64,000 nt of DNA from Cyanoderma ruficeps (lineage: Eukaryota > Chordata > Aves > Passeriformes > Timaliidae): contig VZDJ01000041.1 in NCBI GenBank assembly GCA_008694505.1, positions 3,614,417 through 3,678,416 on the forward strand, given 5' to 3'. Each line of letters starts with the position of its first letter. Position 1 is the first letter of the stretch. Under the pieces are notes generated by a model. It did not search any database. It saw only the letters and a program-made list of their open reading frames with translations, and was not told where the DNA came from. Made by a program: the position numbers and the translations under genes. This document shows, piece by piece, positions 49,279 to 60,052 of the stretch.

Positions 49279-52200
49279 GACAAAAGAGCAAGACATGGTG
49301 ATGTGCATTGTATGTTGCATACACATGCCAAAGATTCTCAAAAGTGAATTGTTTCTGATTGTCCAGCTTAACAGCATTTGAATAGCTTTCTGAGATGTCC
49401 TAATTGGATCTACCCTCTTGAGCTAGCAGAACTAGGTTGGTTTTCCCAGACAAGTAGTTTGAAAGAATCTTACTCTTTCCGATAAAATATGTAAAAAATA
49501 TGTTATTCACATTTCTAAGATCACAAATGTCATATTGTTTCAACACACAATAGTCTATAAAATCCAAATTTCAAGGGGTAAAAAAATCTTGTTTGTCATC
49601 GTGTTTTTAGTCCCATCAGAGATTAGGTTTCAATCACGCCCAAAAGAAACAGTTGAAAAGTACTCCCCGATCAAATTGCAGATACATTGAACTCAGTTGC
49701 TCACTGTGACATTTAAAACACTCTGGTTGCTGCAAGGCAGTATAAATACATCAAAGAGAGGATTCATACCAATAAAAAAAGAGAAATTCATCACTCAATA
49801 AACATAATTCATATCAACAGAAAGAATGGCAACTTCCAGAATAAAAGCCTGTCAATCCCCTACCTCTTCCATACACATACAGATGTGCATCCAAGGGAAA
49901 ATAACATCTCATAGCTTACATTATAATATATATTTAATAACTCTACAGGGCTGTAATGATGCTTTAAGGTTTTTCAAACAATAAAAACATTTCTAGATGC
50001 ATTTCAAGGAGTAAAGGGTACTAGCAAATTCCCTGCCAAAACAACTTAAATTACCATGCCCCTTTTCCATGCATGTTCAGAAGCAAAATGGAAATGAATA
50101 TGAAACACCAAGTCTAAGATCTATTTTTCAAAGTGTTATAGCCAACACATGAAAGAGAAATGTTTTTTAGTCTCCGTAACTATAGATCCAGCACATTAAT
50201 GAAAGACAACGACTCAAAGCTACAGCAAAGCATTTAACGGCTGAAAAACAAGCAATCTCGTTTTCTCAAGGAGGGCATAATAAATTATCTGTAGAAGAAA
50301 CAAAAGTGTTCAGAATTCTGAGGCAACTAAAACAACTGCCTGTGGAACTCCAAGAGATACCTAAGTGCAAAATTTCAAAACCTGAAATACTTAATTTATT
50401 TCTATTTTTAAAATGCCAGTTCCTCTTAGGAATATGAAAAAAGGTGCATACACAATAACCTGAAAAACCTCAAGAAGATGCAGAGACAGATGGAAATGTA
50501 AACAAGTTTGAAGGCTCTCTGCCAGAAGTCTGCTCTAATCCACAGTCCAATCATTAAAGAATAAACACCACACAAACCCCTTTGTTTCAAATGAATTACA
50601 ACCTGGAATTACTTGGCAAATACACAATGCAGAACATAGTGGAAATAAAGAATTAGAATCTAGCATAGAGGGACATATTTGCAAGTCATCTCCTTCTGTG
50701 CAAGATCACAAAAGTAAAAAAAAATTGTCTTTAGGACTCTATTGGCTAAAGCTACAGAAAACAAACTTTCCACTTTTTGCTCCATGAACCTGGCAGCAGC
50801 AGGTTAGAGGAACCGCAAGCTGCAAGACCAGTGGAAGTTTGACTGTCTTAGAAAAACTGTCTTAGGGCTGCTGTTGGAACCTGTTTTTCTCTGCCCAAGG
50901 CATTGACCCTCTGGGGAGGCTAGCACATCCTGTGGCAGCTAGCCTGACAGGCAGGCAGCACTCCAGAAAGGACACAAGGACTAGGTTGCTGTGGCTGTGG
51001 AAGCAGCAGACATGAAGTTGCCCTTCTTGTGGCTGCATCTCAAATGCTGCATCTTCAGAAGGTATGTAGTAGAGAGACTAACTTAAATTTCTCCCAAGAC
51101 CTAGTTCCATGGTAGCTTAGTTGACCAATTTCCCTGTTCTAATTTACATCTTTCTCACAATAAAAAACCTCTTGTTTCAGAAAGAGAAAATGTCCTTAGC
51201 AATTTCCAGTTCACTCCGCTGTCTTGTGACAGCATGCCTCTTAAATTGAGGCTTATCATCGGAGAAGGTGCCCAGCACGATCACACTTTATGAAAAGTAG
51301 CTATAGATATTCACAGTGCAGAGAATCATGTTTGCAGTGAGGCCATCAGTATTCTGTTCCTCTCTAGTTCTGTGCTCTCAGCAGTCCCCTTCATTTGATG
51401 TTGTCAGCAGCACCTACCAGGAGCTGTCTGGCGAGACAGGAAAATGGACACATTGCTTTTAATTACATGACTCATTAGCTAATGAAATTAAGTTTGATCA
51501 GCAAAGATATTTTATATTCTATTTTTCTCAAGGATTAGTTTGACTAGATTCACAGAAATAAAACCATTTTGCTTTCAAATTCCCAATATCTGCAACAGTA
51601 TCCCAGTCATTGTCCATCCACATTTTGTAGCAACTATGAACCAATGTGTTTCTTTGTTGACAGTAGACACAGAAAAGGACAACATGTCCTTCTCATCGAT
51701 GCCAGAATAGATTGAAAGTAATTCTATTAAGGACAGCGTGGACCTGTCAGACATTGCAAATCCATATTTCACAGGGAGAGAAGAACAGGAACTAGAGGCA
51801 GGAGCTTGGTAGGAGATTAGTAGTCATTTGTTTTAAGAGGACTTGGCATGGTAAGATATGAATATTTGATTATATTTGTACGCACATACACATAGAAAAT
51901 ATATATATGAGCAAGAAAACAAATTCTCTTACTCGTCTATTGAGGAAGTCTATTAAGGTTGCATTAGTATAGACCTGTTTGCTTTCTCTAGATTTGTCCC
52001 AGTTGTTTCTCCCTCTTTCAAGGAACTTTACCTCCAAATGAGGCAGATATTAAGATCCTCTTTCTGCAATTAGCTATATTTACATATGCTTTCTTTGCTT
52101 GACAGATGTAGCTAAGCCCAGACAAAATGGTTCCCTGATTCCCTGCTAGCATTTTTTATCAAGAAGGCACCTTTCTGTCTTAAATTTCCAAGATCTATTC

Positions 52201-55200
52201 ATTTTCCATGCAGGAAATAGGCAAAGACACCTAAATTGTCCTTCTCCCCACACACATAATCCAGAAGCAGCCACTGATAAAAAAAGGTGATATATGGATG
52301 CCTTTCACAGCCCAGCCACACAACAAGGCAAGTCAGATCAGTTGTACAGTCCTGATCCACCACCTCACACCTCTCTTGCCAGCCTCCATCTCACGTCCCC
52401 TTTCCTGCCTCTTGGAATGTCTTGCCCCTTCCACTGCTATTTCTGTAAAAGCAAAACTTTTACAGAGTTTTGGGGTTGTTCAGCATGATGTCTTTGCACA
52501 TCATAATTGGGAAATGTGCTAATTCAACTGCTAGCTTTAGTAATTGAAACACGCTGTTTGAGGCCCACAACATGTGAAGTCATCCTGCTGGGACTAAGAG
52601 CAGCCTCGCAATTGGAAAGAGAAACTGGGAAGAACCAGGAGATCAGGCAAGGAGGGTGCCTGGAAGTGAAGAGAACGGTTCATTGGGGGATGTGAAGAAC
52701 CTGGCATGGAGAGCCCATTGTGCCTGGTGTGCCACAAAACCAAGTGCAGAGCTAAGTGCCTCCTCCCCGTGTGCAAATACATAATTGTACCCTTTTGTTT
52801 CACTGAGGAGCACTAATGAGCGGATTTCTACCAGCTTGGAGATTGTTTTGTTACATGGTCCAGGTGACTAGCTGAGCCTCTTGGGCCTGCAAGACTAAAA
52901 TTAAATCTCATATAAACAAGCTTAACTGTGAGATGGTGAGCATTTTCTCTCCTCCTTCCCAGACAAGGCATAATAGTTTGACAAACCTGTGATGATTTGA
53001 AAAAAAAAACAAACCCGTGGAACTGAACTCTTCCAGCCTGGGAAAGACTTTATTTCATTTCCATGTGCAGATGAGAGCTTGTAACAGCTCTGATTTCATC
53101 AGGCACCTTGGGCATCCACACACAGAGGTAAGCCCAGTACTCACTAAGCCTTACAGGTAGTCATTTGGGGTGGTAGTACTATAGAACTTGGTATATGTGT
53201 CCATGTATTAAGGAGAATTGATTTGAAGAATTTCTCTCTGTATGTTCAGCTAATTCAATCTAGCATTTATCAACCCTCTCTCAACCCCAGACATGCAATT
53301 TCACTGGCATTATTGTAAATATTAAGATGAGATGATCCTCTTACTTGTTATTCAAGAAACAATCCTGATTTCTTAATTCTCAAGGCATTTAATCTACTTG
53401 AATTAGTTGTTTACAGTGACCCTGCACTTATTTTTCTGAGTAAAATTTTTTGTGAACACAGAATCTGTAGCACACTTATGTTTTCACCCAAATTACTACC
53501 ACTCTGGCTTGTCTAACCAGCTGCATGTACTTCACCCAAAATGCTCAATACCTCCTTACTTCATGGTCTTCTGTACTCCTCCAAGTGTTCTTTACTGATT
53601 TTCACCACTGAATACAACCTGTGAACATAAACATCTTACCTTTTTGACTGATTTTCAGTCCCAGATGCAGATGCTTCCAGTGTTCCTTAACCTTTCCAAA
53701 TGGTATGGTTCTGCCTTTGGAATCTGCCGGAGTCTGCGTTAGCGCCTGGTCTATGTCTGCGGGGAATTACTTCCCCAACCTAGTAGGGAAGAATTACACA
53801 GAATTTCTGCAATTCTTAAGGGGTCACAGGTTTCACAGGCAGCAGTGCTAAAATGCCTCTTTCCAAGCCTCACCAATGAGGCCTTACAAGGCAGTTGTTC
53901 CCAGCATTTAATGGATACACCCCGGGCCTGCTGAGGGAGGGAAGCAGTGCACGTGCTCACTGCAGCAGCGCATGGCTGGGAGCGCTGTCGTTCAGTACAC
54001 CGCGGGCAGCCCTGAAACATGGATTCGGCTGGACCTTACATCACCTCTGGCTGTAAGATGGCCGTCACTTACAGCATGTATCATCAGCATGGGGAACTTC
54101 CCCACCCCTTCGTAAACCCCATCCCCAGGAATAGGTTGGGAATGAGCCCTAGCAGGAGCAGACAACATAGGCTATCCCAAGGACAGCTCTTGCTTGCCTG
54201 TTCACTAACAGGGAAAAGGCTTGACCAAGGCACAGGGTCCCCCACTTAGTGCAGAAATCATGCAGTTAAGCCCAGGAATCCTAAGTGTATATAGAAACTC
54301 TTAACCTTGCAAAGTCAAAGAGCTTCTCTGACAGTTGAATTTGATTTTTAAGTTAAGGCCAGAAAGCTTTTTCCCAAATGGGGAGGTGACTTGTTGAATC
54401 CCATTAACTGTTCATATCTCCTGGCTATCTGCAGGTACTATCAATACACCTTCCACCACCTCTCCTGGGATAGCTGAGACACTTGGCAATTAATCTGCAG
54501 GATCTGAAGCAGAAAATTGTCTCTCTATAGAATGAGCAAACCCTGACTGGTTTCCATTTTAAGAGAGATAATACAGAAATGGCTGCTATTCCCACAAAAT
54601 CCAGAGCATGCATGCTGCTCTCCCACTTATCCCCTCTTACTCCTCGGAATTATATAAGTGAAAAAGGACAGTGCTGTTGTGCTCAAAAATCACAGCCTGA
54701 GTGCCGTCAGAGCTGCACCCAAAACTGAGCAACAGCTCCTGTGGAGCCATCTGACTGTCACTGTCTGCATCTCTGTGAAAATGCTGGATCCAGCTGGCTC
54801 TCTGGAGTAGGCTCAAATAGCGGGGGATACAATAAACATTTTCTTTTTAATTTTCATCGAGGAAAACAGCATCTTTAACCCATTAGAACTGAGAGCTGCA
54901 TGTTGTGGATGAGACAGAATTTCTATTTTCTGCAACTTGAGAAAGCATTGAAGCGAATATATTTTACTGATTATTTTGATTGTGGATCTGGAGAACAGGA
55001 TCTATTTCAAGTGACAACTGCCACCTGAAACTTTAGCAATATGCTAATTAAATAAAATTCAGTTAACTTTTAATCTATTTCTATCACTTTATTTTCCAGA
55101 GCCACTAAATTTTGTTCCATAGTAGGTACTGCTCTCCTCAGAATTTAAAGTATAGTATATTAAGGTTCTTTGTAGACACTTGGAAATTTCTTGCAAAATT

Positions 55201-56257
55201 GAAAACTGTTACTATGAATGCTCACCTTCAACACAAGTAACTATGCCTCTTACTATGCAAATCAAGAAGAAAAATTAATTCTAACTGAAGGAAAGATTTT
55301 CCTTGGAGAAGCTTCAGAGGGATACAAAAGTTGGTAAAAAAAATGTGATATAAAAATTAAGTAAACACATACCAACTGAAATGTTAGATGCTACACTTCC
55401 TATTTAATAGTTACTTAAATTAAAATTCCTAGCTTTCAGTATATAGCACAATCTGGTTTCAGTTATTATAAATTAGATAGCACCTATTCTAAGAGGAATT
55501 TTCTTTGGCTGTGGGCTGGGAACATAGTAAATTGATCAGGTATGAGAAGAAGAAAGAAAAGCAAGGTCAGTGCAAATCTGGTGGTACTGATTCTTTTTTC
55601 CCACTTCCAGATGACTTTGTTCACAGCAGCTCAGCAGCTTCAAACCTACACTCTTAATGAAAGTGTGAACATTTCTTTAAAGTTCCCGCAAAAGTGGTTA
55701 ATTCTTAGTCAGGGCATGAGCAGTAAATTTCTTTTCTCTCCTGTAACATAAAAGAAACATTAATTACTCAACATTAATTGAAGTAATGTTAATTATTTTA
55801 CTAAAGGACTTCTATTCTCCCAAGCTGCCACTCAGTTAAACCCTCACTCATACTTTGAACAAACAGACCCTAAAAATAAACAAAAAATAAATCCCAGAAC
55901 TCCTGAAAGTACTCTCATGTCTGGGAATGTCCTAGCAAATTCTGTCTGTGTATTCATTTGCAATATTGATATTGCCTCCAATAGCAGGCTTCCTGATTAC
56001 CTCTCTGTATTAAATATGTTTACTATCCAGTCTCTCTGGGGCATTTTCTTATGAGTCAGAGAAAAAAAGCCCAGTGTTTTCCTGCCCTAATTTAACTTTT
56101 AAAGTTAGATATCACCCCAGGCTCATCCACTGAATAACCCTCTAAAAACATCCTAATCTCTACCTCACCGGCCAGGGCAGGGTAAAGTCATTGGCTCAAA
56201 CATATACATCTTTGTCAGAGTCAGGTGAAATGTAGCCCGGCTCAAGTGATTTACCTG
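49279..56257. other. Unique non-coding DNA with a CpG-richer segment
   Basis: No gene recognised. The interval 53711-54110 is richer in G, C and CpG than its surroundings and carries a repeated near-palindromic motif (see 53761-54104). Around 54785-54870, ATACAATAAACATTTTC looks like the poly(A) part of an LTR, but no ends were found. A possible short start-exon-like frame ending at GTATGT near 51060 was too weak to call. Confidence 0.4.
53761..54104. repeat. GC-rich segment bounded by repeats of a near-palindromic motif
   Basis: GGGGAATTACTTCCCCA at 53761-53777 and GGGGAACTTCCCCA at 54091-54104 are the same motif with a 3-base difference. Nine bases, ACTTCCCCA, are exact at 53769 and 54096. 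The motif is nearly its own reverse complement, so it can be read as direct or inverted terminal repeats of the 313 bp between them. The second copy also fits the NF-kappaB pattern GGGRNNYYCC. Whether this is a small element or coincidence is open. Confidence 0.35.
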
Positions 56258-56429
56258 GAGTGAACACTGGGAAAAAAAGGCTGTAGAGTCTCCTTCCCTG
56301 TACATATACAAAACTCACCTGGATATGATCCCATGCAATGTCGTCTAGGCGAACTTGCTTTAGCAGGGGAGCTGGATTGGATCGGCTCCAGAGGTCTCTT
56401 CCAGCCCCAGCCATTCTGATTCTGTGACC
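56258..56429 (+). mobile_element. CR1 LINE 3' end
   Basis: Follows the CR1 3' region in order: GTAGAGTCTCCTTCCCTGTA, then ACTCACCTGGATATGATCCC, then GTCTAGGCGAACTTGC, then GGGAGCTGGATTGGATCGG, then CTCCAGAGGTCTCTTCCAGC, ending CATTCTGATTCTGTG. The terminal pair of ATTCTG-type units is the CR1 signature. About 170 bp, 5'-truncated and decayed. Confidence 0.9.
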
Positions 56430-57897
56430 TTTCAAACTCAAATATCTACTACACCTTCTCTTACCTAGTTCAAAATGGAGCAACACTCATTGTTTTTTCA
56501 CTTACACAATTTACATTTCTTAATGCTATGGGACTGCAGTCTGGTTAATTGGGCAAAAACTTCTTTATATGGAAAAGTTAGTATTTAGCAAAAAAACCCA
56601 CCTGATTTAGTTTGTGGGGATCTTGGGGTTTTTTTGTACACTATCATCACTTACAGTTTTGTAACACAAAATTTGCAATGTATTTCAAAATTAGTTAAAA
56701 TTGTATTATTAATAACATATAGGTGGTGTCATAATTCTGCTACTGTAATAGAATTATTTAGAGTGAATTTCAGGAGGGCATTCAGTGCATCCCATTTTTA
56801 TACAGAAATCAGAAGATATTAACAAAGAGTTTGATAGCTTATTGTGCTTGATGCATGATCGAGTGTCCCACATGTTCAGTAGGCTGAAGAAAAAGGCAGC
56901 TACAAAGTACAAACGGTCACAAGGACAAAAACCAGAATCAACATAACTTTTCAGAACCTATGATGTAAGATTTTGTTACCCACTAAGTAAAAAAAATCCT
57001 TTAATCTCTTATAATCTACTTATAAGTAGATTATAAATCCTTGCAATATCTCACGTCAAAAATCCAGAAGGATTTGAAGAGGCATCACAAAAAAAAAAAT
57101 GTCCTCTAGCTAATTAAGAATGTTTTACTTCGTGTCCCTGGCTCAAAACATGCAATTTTCAAAGTCTGGCCCTGCAAAAACAAAGTAGTAGCCATGAGTT
57201 GTAAATAAAATTGACAATGGATACCAAAAAAGCTGTGTTTTATCCAGAATTCATCTACTTCTCATGTTACAAGCAAGAAATAAACAGTCAGCAAAGAGAT
57301 CTTTTAACCAGATATGGTTTAATGTGCACGTAAATTAAGGTTAGGGAGGCCTGCAAGTAACAAAAATCCTTGATAACGCCTTGATTCTTCCATAAACCAC
57401 CTATCTGTCTTCTTTTCAGCTTTGATAGAGCAACCAGTATCTATTTTCTAGTCTGCAGGTCAATGTGGTAGCTGTAGGTCTCTCACCAACAAGTTTTCAA
57501 TAGCTGTTGAGAGGATGAACCTGTACATACTGGTTTGCAAGTCTTCATAAATATGGTACAGCTACAACTGCAAGCACAACCTCTTTTCGTTATGAATTTC
57601 ACCTCTCATTTTCAGACTGCAAAACAAACTAAGTACATGAGCACTATTAAAGAAATTAAATTCCTCATATTTATCAAATTGCAATTCATGTAGGATTACA
57701 CTTTCAGAATGTAGGTGTTAAAACCTTATTGTACAACATCCACTTTTTTTTAAAAAACAAGTAAGATTTCTCCTGCTTTATTATGTACAATATAAGGTGG
57801 ATCTGAAGTGGGGGTTTCATGTGAGGAAAATGCTTGAGTGATTTTTGAAGAGAATCTTCAATGTCTTTTTTTATCAATGCCTTTTTCAGATTCTTCA
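56430..57897. other. Unique AT-rich DNA with a perfect palindrome
   Basis: No gene recognised. The only structure noted is the 28-bp palindrome at 57009-57036. Several short Lys-rich frames arise from A-rich sequence. Confidence 0.5.
57009..57036. repeat. Perfect 28-bp palindrome without spacer
   Basis: The 14-base half TTATAATCTACTTA is followed immediately by its exact reverse complement. The pairing stops on both sides at 57008/57037. No terminal repeats of a transposon adjoin it. Confidence 0.88.
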
Positions 57898-58981
57898 CTA
57901 ATTGAAATTAAAAGTTAATCCTGATTGTTCAATTGCCTGTAAGAAGAAAAAGAACACAGAGGTTTTGTTGCAGACATTTATTTCTAGTCCTGATGAGGCT
58001 CCAAGTGTGTCATTACAAACTAAGGAAAATATGAACCAGAGATACTTACAGCTTTGTTCTCATTCTCTCCTCTTAAAAAAATATCAGACAAAATGAACAG
58101 CATCCAAATGTGGTGTAAGCCTCATGAATTTACATCCAAACTGGTGGTAAAAATAAATAAAACTTTGATGACTTACGGTGTTCATCTTGGATAGAACTGT
58201 CTTCTATATCATCCTGGACATTATTTTTTGTAAATTCCTGCATTCAGCAGTTTGTTAACCTTTCTTATCAGTAGCTGTGAAGGTAAGAAAACATAACATT
58301 TTATCAGATATGTGAGTGATAACACACAGTAAACAAGATATAAACGTTAAAAATCTTCCTTTCCAAGCCCTGCAATGAAGCCCCGAGTGCTTTATTTCCT
58401 TAGTTTAAAAGCCCATTTAGAATGTATCACTTCTCATTTCCAGCAACAGATAGTTTCCTAAAATAATTTTGATTTAAAGGGTCATATTGCTAACTGTAAT
58501 GGGCCATACTGAGTATGTCTGATAAAGTCTCCAGAGATGTGATTTCTGATATGCAAAGATCATAGCTTGTTTAAGTACAGTGGAAATCACAATTCAGGTT
58601 TGACTCATGCAAGAAGTAACTGTTAGAGTTGATTTGCTAGGGTGCTTCTCCTATTGGAAAGCCTTATGTAGCTTTTCCTAGAGTAAAACATCAAGAAAGA
58701 TATTCATGATTGACCAAGAACAAGAAGGGGAACACCACTAGTAAAACAAAAAGACATGAACGTAAAGAAACTGTACAAATGCGTGGGCTGTAAGAAACCA
58801 CAGCATTAGACAGATGTGCCCTGCTTAGCATCCACAAAACAGGTGTGTTGCTATTTACCCAGAGCAGCAGTGACAGACAAAAGCTCTCACATGAACAAGA
58901 CCAAATTATGACAGCTTAAGAACTTACTGGAGCACCCAAATCCCAACTTTCATTTGGTAGAGCCTTCCTGTCATAGTTTAA
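57898..58981 (-). CDS. Candidate 3'-terminal exon chain of an unknown host gene
   Basis: On the - strand, segments with splice-like edges occur at 58981-58928 (54 nt, 18 open codons, donor CCA/GTAAGT), 58237-58177 (61 nt, donor ACC/GTAAGT), 58071-58050 (22 nt, donor GCT/GTAAGT) and from 57936 after the strong acceptor TTTTTCTTCTTACAG. Joined in that order, they keep one open frame and end at a TAA at 57915-57917. The peptide is acidic, with segments such as YDRKALPNESWDLGAP and VQDDIEDSSIQDEH. The weak points are poor pyrimidine tracts before the first two segments. A stronger acceptor just upstream of the second segment (TTTTCTTACCTTCACAG, ending at 58275) would give a different frame stopping at once after 17 codons. 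The reverse strand also offers splice-like sites. I do not recognise the gene. Confidence 0.28.
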
Positions 58982-59228
58982 CTGCAGTCAGCAGCTCATC
59001 CCCACGCAGCTGCTCGCTTACTGCTCCTGATGGGATGGGGGACAGAATTGGAAAAGTGAGAAAACTCATCCATTGGGATAAAGACAGTTTAACATGTAAA
59101 GCAAAAGCTGTCTGTGAAAACAAAGCAAAACAAGGAATTTATTCATCCCTTCCATGGGCAAGTATGTGTTCGGCCATCCCCAGGAAATCAGGGCTCCATC
59201 ACATGTAGAATTGACTTGGGAAGACAAG
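58982..59228. other. Short unique stretch
   Basis: Non-repetitive sequence between the exon-like segments and the solo LTR. Open frames on both strands are short and featureless. Confidence 0.5.
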
Positions 59229-59233
59229 CACCA
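59229..59233 (+). repeat. Left target-site duplication of solo LTR (CACCA)
   Basis: CACCA precedes the TG of the LTR and recurs exactly at 60048-60052. A 5-bp duplication is typical of ERVL and some other ERV classes. Confidence 0.85.
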
Positions 59234-60047
59234 TGTCGTGGTTTGAGGTGGAAGTGAAGTTTTTTTAAGGAAACCCAGGTCAAACCAATCAGTGGCCAGG
59301 TTGGATATTGGCATCTGTGGTGGCCACTGAGAGTTTGGACACGCCTCTGAGGACACAAGGGGTTAAAAGCGAGGGCTCCCGACGCACTTCCTCTTTTTCC
59401 TGGTTCTGCTGCGGCAGGGAGTATTTTCTCTCCTCTCCCCGGCTGNGGGGGGACTGCTAGTCCCGATGGAAGAGTTGGCTGGTTTTTGGTACTGAGCCAA
59501 ACATCCTTAAAGGGAGCCCTATCTAGTCTTAGTCCCTGTACGGTGGTGAGAGCACTGTGACAGGGAAGAAGAGAGTCACCATGGTAGAGTTTTCCGGGTG
59601 GTGCCATGAGTGACATGGGAGCACGAGAAAATGGACCTGTGTTTTCCTGTGGGGGCGGTGTCTGCGGTTGCAAGAGAGACTCTCTTGTTCTCTGGATGGA
59701 TTGAGGATTGTTTTTTTTAAAAGATAATGGCTTGTTGGGTACCCAGAGTTGTGGAAAGTTTAAGCAAGTAAATATGAGGGTATGTGCTGGTGTCAACTGT
59801 TGAGCATTGTAAAGGATGGAAATTGGGGGGAGGAGGAAAAGTGTTGTGAGAGGTTTCTTATTCTGTCTTTAAGTGATTGGGTTCTTTTCTTGTGTTTGTC
59901 GTCTATTGTCAAGTAGTTAATAAATGTTTTTTTCTATTCTAAGTGATAGGCCTGCTTTTGCTCTGTTCCGGCTACATCTCACAGTAGTTTATTAAAAACT
60001 ACATACTCATGGGTGCACTGGCATTTGTCCAGTGTCAAACCATGACA
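59234..60047 (+). mobile_element. Solo LTR, 814 bp, ERVL-like, with 5-bp duplication
   Basis: Begins TGTCGTGGTTTGA and ends TCAAACCATGACA, so the two ends form a 13-bp terminal inverted repeat with one mismatch. AATAAA lies at 59919-59924, about 125 bp before the end. Both sides carry CACCA. The terminal AACCATGACA is shared with the ERVL-type LTR ending at 23347, which together with the 5-bp duplication suggests an ERVL relationship. No internal viral sequence is present. A 202-codon - strand frame across it spans the N at 59446 and is a chance frame. The sharp ends indicate a younger insertion than the other LTRs here. Confidence 0.85.
59919..59924 (+). terminator. Poly(A) signal of the solo LTR
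   Basis: AATAAA followed by a T-rich stretch, in the R region of the 814-bp LTR. Confidence 0.6.
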
Positions 60048-60052
60048 CACCA
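60048..60052 (+). repeat. Right target-site duplication of solo LTR (CACCA)
   Basis: Exact copy of 59229-59233 next to the LTR end. Confidence 0.85.

Noticed and set aside
51000..51062. Possible first coding exon (ATG at about 51011, donor-like GTATGT at 51061)
   Set aside because: Only about 17 codons, with a weak donor and no promoter or partner exon; indistinguishable from chance.
54640..54870. TATA-like and AATAAACATTTTC signals resembling an LTR 3' half
   Set aside because: The spacing between the two signals is too large, and no TG...CA ends or duplications were found.
59188..59796. 202-codon frame on the minus strand
   Set aside because: Lies almost entirely across the 814-bp solo LTR in antisense and passes through an N; a repeat-derived chance frame.
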